A DNA stretch of 64,000 nt, from contig CM018052.1 of assembly GCA_008638375.1 (NCBI GenBank), forward strand, positions 30,822,239-30,886,238, written 5' to 3'. Position 1 is the first letter of the stretch. Every line of letters begins with the position of its first letter. Below, piece by piece: positions 59,809 through 64,000 of the stretch. The stretch is from Nyssa sinensis. Its lineage: Eukaryota > Streptophyta > Magnoliopsida > Cornales > Nyssaceae. The notes beneath the pieces were generated by a model. The model saw only the letters and a program-made list of their open reading frames with translations, had not been told where the DNA came from and did no database searches. The translations under genes and the position numbers were made by a program.

Positions 59809-59816
59809 TATATAAA
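59809..59816 (+). promoter_or_regulatory. TATA box of gene at 59958
   Basis: TATATAAA lies 149 bp upstream of the ATG, inside GTTGTCTATATAAACACCAC. Confidence 0.75.
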
Positions 59817-59957
59817 CACCACTTCTTCTTCTTGGCTCCCTCACACAGCCACATAGACATAGTCCAGCAGCTATACTAATCCTGCAGGCTGCAACTAATT
59901 CAACAAAATTCACATTTTGTGAAGGTTTGATTTGATCTGCTGTGAAGACCAACAGAG

Positions 59958-60119
59958 ATGGCAGGCGCAACAAGGGCTATGATCAATGGGGGCAGGTTAT
60001 CGAAGTCTTGTGGCCGTCCGATGCCAAGGCGGGGTCAGGTGAAGATTGGGATTGTCTTGGGTCTGGCCCACTCTTTTGCTGCTATCTTCTCTCCCAGTCG
60101 GTGTCTTTCTCCCCTTTAG
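59958..60119 (+). CDS. Small conserved basic protein, long type, copy 3 (53 aa)
   Basis: A single-exon frame of 53 codons plus TAG. It begins MAGATRAMINGG, mixing the short-type N-terminus with the long-type linker LSKSCGR. PMPRRGQVK is at 21-29 and the hydrophobic run from I30 contains VLGLAHSFAAIFS, followed by PSRCLSPL. It is the most diverged copy outside the A/B duplication and the closest relative of the two pseudogenes. It has its own promoter block, TATA box and 3' region, and is probably functional. Family and function are not recognised. Confidence 0.75.
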   Translation: MAGATRAMINGGRLSKSCGRPMPRRGQVKIGIVLGLAHSFAAIFSPSRCLSPL

Positions 60120-60237
60120 AGAGAGAAAATCTGTTTACAGGCATTGAAAAGATCTGAGCCGATTGATCGTTGTATCTACAAGATTGTAATTGTACAGATT
60201 ATGAGCAACGTTTTGGATAAAAATGCGACTCTGTTCT

Positions 60238-60239
<2 letters not shown>

Positions 60240-60271
<32 letters not shown>
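60240..60271. repeat. (TA)n microsatellite
   Basis: A pure AT run about 120 bp beyond the stop codon of the gene at 59958, right after the GACTCTGTT string of its 3' region. Confidence 0.9.
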
Positions 60272-60276
<5 letters not shown>

Positions 60277-60784
60277 TTATAATTGATATTGCTTTAATCA
60301 GACTGTTTTTATCTCAATTTGAATGAAATTAATAAGTAAATTTATGTTTTAAATATTTAGTTACATTTAAAGTAATGAATAAACAAATCATGTCAACTTA
60401 TTTAACACAAAATAAAACATTTAATTATTAAAAGAAAATCACGAGTCAAAGTTATTTTTGAAAGTTTTTTCTCTTATAAAAAAAAAAAATTACTTTATTT
60501 TATAAACTTGTATTTAAAAAATTAAAATAAAAAAAGTCAATCAACTCCATTCACTCTATTCGCTCACACAGCCGCGCTAGGCCTCCAATGGAAGAAATTT
60601 TTCAGTACCATGCTTATTTTCTTATCCGATTTAGAGTAATGGTGCATTTTTGTTAAATCCTAAGAAAAATTGACTTAAAATTTATGGTGAAAGATAAAAT
60701 TTATAAGTGACAATCACTTTACGTCAAATAATAATATAAAATGACTGTCTTACTCAATAATTTATCATTTATCAAAAACATGAT

Positions 60785-61880
60785 TGTTGTTTAGGTTTGG
60801 CAAAACAGACGAGTTTGGACAGGTTGTAAATGGGTCAGGTCATAAACGGGTTGAAGCCATATTTGACCTGAATTGATCGGGTCGAATATGCATCGGATCA
60901 TAAATAAGTTAGGTCGATCCAAATTTGACTCGCTATCCAACTTTTTTTAAAAACAAAACATTACCGAAAATTGTCACATCTCAATCAAGTAATATGAATA
61001 CACATTAAAAAAAAAAAAAAAAATTCTTGCAAAAGAGAAAGTGCTAGAAAATGGTAAGAGGAAGAAACTCAGATAGAGAAACCACTTATTCTATAACAAC
61101 GATGCCATCCTTAGTACCAGTTAGAAAATTCAATTGTTTGTAAATATATGTTTATATATGCGTGCGTGTGTGTATATATATATATATATATTTGTAGCAA
61201 TTTGGTGAGGAACCTATTGGAAATTTTGCAATTTGGTGCGTCAATTCGGTTGGGGATCTGTTGGAAAATTTACAATTTGGTTGGCTACTCTGGTATATTT
61301 GGTTGGGAAGATGTATATATGTGTGTTCAATTGGAAAGGTGATGTGGGTTATGAAATCTATTTGGTTGGAGAATTTGATTTATATCAAAGTCCCTCTCTA
61401 CTAATAACTTAACATGAAAGCTTTCTTTTCAATTTTTTATAAGTATTGTTATTACTAATCATATTCCTTTTGCTTTCAATGATGCAAAGTTGCTTGTTTG
61501 AAAAATTCACAAACTATTCAATTGTAAAATTGATGTTATGCATTTATTTATGGGTTCTAAAACATGTCAAAGCATTAACTCCAAAATTGTGTAGTTGAAC
61601 TCATATTTACTTATCAGTTTTTTAAAAGTATTTTGTTCTGTCCTACATGAAAATATAAATATATATATATAATCTTATATATATATATATATTTTTATAC
61701 TATTTTATTATTTTTTATTCTTAATCCGTTAAACATCCATATTCAACCCGCTAAATTGATGAGTTTGTTATTACTCAATCCATTTATGACCCGCTAACTA
61801 AATGAGCAAGTTAGGACAAGTCGATTAGTGGGCTGGTTAGAATGAATTGACGAATTTGAATAACATTTGTCACCTTTACC
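60785..61880. repeat. Possible hAT-like element or remnant
   Basis: The left end has TAGGTTTGGCAAAAC and GGGTCAGGTC with AAACGGGTT. The right end has AACCCGCTAA and ATTTATGACCCGC. GGGT-rich sequence at one end and ACCC-rich at the other suggests diverged inverted ends of a hAT-type MITE, but no TSD was found. The middle holds (TA)n and GGAA-rich DNA without a gene. Confidence 0.35.
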
Positions 61881-61949
61881 GCAGTTCTTAGAGTACAGTA
61901 GACAAGTGTTATTAGATACGGTACATACAAAATTAGCATTGCAGAGAAA

Positions 61950-62605
61950 TTGGACGTTATTTGATGCTTCTGGTTATTGCATTGAATTTTCAATTAAAAG
62001 CTGTTGCATTCTATGAATGCTTATCATTTTTTCTAAGAAAAATATATATAAGCGAGAAAGAGAGGAAAAAGGAAAGGAAAAAAAGAAGAAGGAGAGAGAC
62101 CGTAAACCCTTCCACTATCTCCTTCCATTTTTTTTACTTCAAAAGTAACTTTGAAATACATTATTATTTTCTTTCTCTGTGAACAACCATGCATTTAACG
62201 TGTAAAGACTACATAAATTGAATCATAAACTGTAACTATATATATATATATATATATAACTAAAAGTTTAATTAATGTCATTAACTGAACCTGAACCCAA
62301 GTGTACGCGAAAGGTCTTGATTCAATGGACTTCCATTAATTCCCTCTGACATAATGCAGACATTTGCATGGTGTTTACACTTTTAAACATAATTAATGTT
62401 TCAGTAATGAAAAACAAAAGCAAAAGCAAAATGACATGTGCTTCATATCAAAACTGCCATAATTTTATAATTTTAAAGCTTACTTTAGTTAGATACACAT
62501 CTTCTTTATTGTTTCCCCTTTTTCGAAAGTTACAACATTATTTGATGCTTCTACCATTCAATGTTTAATTACAAACTGCTGCATTCTTTGATTGCTTAAT
62601 TACTA
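61950..62605 (+). repeat. Direct duplication around TATTTGATGCTTCT
   Basis: TTATTTGATGCTTCT, then (A/T)CAA(T/A) and TGCTGCATTCT/TGTTGCATTCT strings, occur at about 61950-62025 and again at 62538-62605. The second begins after module M copy 6, so a block of about 600 bp was duplicated in tandem and has since diverged. Confidence 0.55.
62217..62500 (+). repeat. Recurrent module M, copy 6
   Basis: Contains CATTAACTGAACCTGAACC, TCTTGATTCAATGGACTTCC, ATTAATTCCC and AAAGCAAAATG, in the module order and after a (TA)n tract. Confidence 0.7.
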
Positions 62606-63029
62606 TTTTTTTATTAAAAGAAAAAAAAACTTGTCTCTCACAAGCAATTCTTAGTGATTCTTTTTCAATGAATGTCATGTGTGCATGTGAATGCACTTAA
62701 GTTTGTACGGATATTTTCTTCAAACACATGCACGTTGAGAGAGTGAGAGTGAGATTTCTTTGGGATTCATTGTCATTTACGCTGGCATTGGACAAACATT
62801 TTATATACACACACAAACATATACATATATGAGTATAGTAGTGGTACGATCTCTAATTTATATTTTTAAATGTGTTAGAATATAGTAAATTTAAAAATCA
62901 AATTATGTAAAATGCAAAAACATCAATTTAATGTATATATAAAAAATGTGAGAATTTGAGAGATCAATATAATTAACCCTTTAATATAATATATATATAT
63001 ATATACGCACACGCGCACAAACATATAAT

Positions 63030-63160
63030 TGAAACCATACGCTCTAATTAAAGTGTTATCAATCTCATTAACTCAAGGTATTGATTCAAAGTACTTCTAT
63101 TAACTCTCACTTGACATAATACAGATTTTGGCATCGGTGTTTAACAATAATTGTTCAGTG
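63030..63160 (+). repeat. Recurrent module M, copy 7
   Basis: Contains ATCTCATTAACTCAAGG, TTGATTCAAAGTACTTC and ATACAGATTTTGGCA after a (TA)n tract. If spacing follows copy 5, a further small-protein gene could lie just beyond 64000 (inference). Confidence 0.6.
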
Positions 63161-63925
63161 AAACTGTCATACTACGTCATCATGTGACGACTTTTCACAA
63201 AAATTTAATTTTTTTTATGTTTTGTGAATGTAGACTTTGTGTTTTTTTATGTTTTGTGAATGTAAACTTCTTTACAATTTTAATAAAATTTAAATTTTGT
63301 CTAAAATTATCATACGATGACATGATATAATAGTTTTATGAAATAATTCTCCAGTGTTTAACATAGTCACATATGAGAGGTAATGTAAAAGTAACCATTT
63401 CTCTTCTTTTTCTTTGTACTGCTTTAGATTTTTTTTATTTTTATTTTGGAGTCGAGGAAAAAAAAAAAACACAGCCTAAGCATACCTTTCAAAAGACAGC
63501 AACATGGTTGCCACCTCTCACATTCTTTTTATATAAAGAAATTTAAATGTATAATCCATGTGAATAAATACAGCGAGTCATGAATCAAAATGTCCTAATT
63601 TTGTACCAACAAATACAACATTTTTCATATAAGTACTGTTAGGTATATCCAATTAATTTATAAAACAATACCATTCATCTTAATTTTTTTTTTCAATTTA
63701 TATAAAATACAAAATGCATTCGTTAATAACAAAAATATCATTAACATATCATCCAATAAACTAATTTGATAAAACAAATTGATATACCAAATATTTTTCC
63801 TATGTTGACGTGACATTAGAAAAATGAAATCAAAGTTTACTTTTTATTATTTAAAATTTTAGAAATATAATAAAAATAAAAAATAATCTTAAGCTTTTGG
63901 CCATACCATACATTAGACAACACGA

Positions 63926-63956
<31 letters not shown>

Positions 63957-64000
63957 TATATTGACTCGGACATTTTAAACAAAAATCACCACCACCACAG
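63161..64000. other. Intergenic DNA at the window end
   Basis: AT-rich sequence with a (TA)n tract at 63929-63952. A short TTTTTATGTTTTGTGAATGTA string is repeated at about 63211 and 63245. No gene is seen. Confidence 0.5.

Overview
The window is plant nuclear DNA, almost certainly from a eudicot. It is AT-rich, has spliced genes with GT-AG introns, and carries Ty3/gypsy chromovirus, Ty1/copia-like, SINE, hAT, PIF/Harbinger and Mutator-like elements plus many (TA)n tracts. The species cannot be told from the sequence. Most long open frames here are chance or transposon frames; only six loci look like live protein genes.

Region by region. 1-7 kb: gene-free AT-rich DNA with local tandem repeats and a diverged direct duplication (3033-3772 and 4921-5835). 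7.1-11.4 kb: one three-exon minus-strand gene for an organelle-targeted PAP-type phosphatase of the inositol monophosphatase superfamily (HAL2-like). A 140-bp-arm foldback lies upstream of it. 12-21.8 kb: intergenic DNA with a 520-bp hAT MITE (8-bp TSD), a 749-bp PIF/Harbinger MITE (TTA TSD), a Tat-like solo LTR candidate and local duplications.

22-64 kb: a tandem array of very small plus-strand genes. They encode 51-56 aa basic proteins with the core P[MI]P[KR]RGQVK followed by VLGLAHSFA[AS]IFS, which I could not assign to a named family. Intact copies start at 25095, 46761, 50731, 56733 and 59958. Two pseudogenes (about 47020 and 56992) share the same lesions. Four of the five intact genes and both pseudogenes lie in two head-to-tail copies of one segment: unit A 22106-47794 and unit B 47795-57767. 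Each unit holds a long-type gene, then a short-type gene, then a pseudogene. Upstream blocks, TATA box and (for two genes) a G-box are repeated with the genes, so whole transcription units were duplicated.

Unit A was later interrupted by nested retrotransposons. A chromoviral solo LTR (32481-45966, TSD TCGAG) contains a second, opposite-strand chromovirus derivative (33121-43406, TSD ATGTG). The inner element has 2.8-kb LTRs, a tRNA-iMet primer site, a polypurine tract, gag zinc knuckles and an integrase/chromodomain remnant, but no capsid domain, protease, RT or RNase H. Unit A also gained a SINE (TSD 16 bp). Unit B keeps the empty sites for the solo LTR and the SINE, so their order of arrival can be read directly. 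A copia-like mini-element (TSD CATAC) predates the duplication, and one duplication breakpoint lies inside it.
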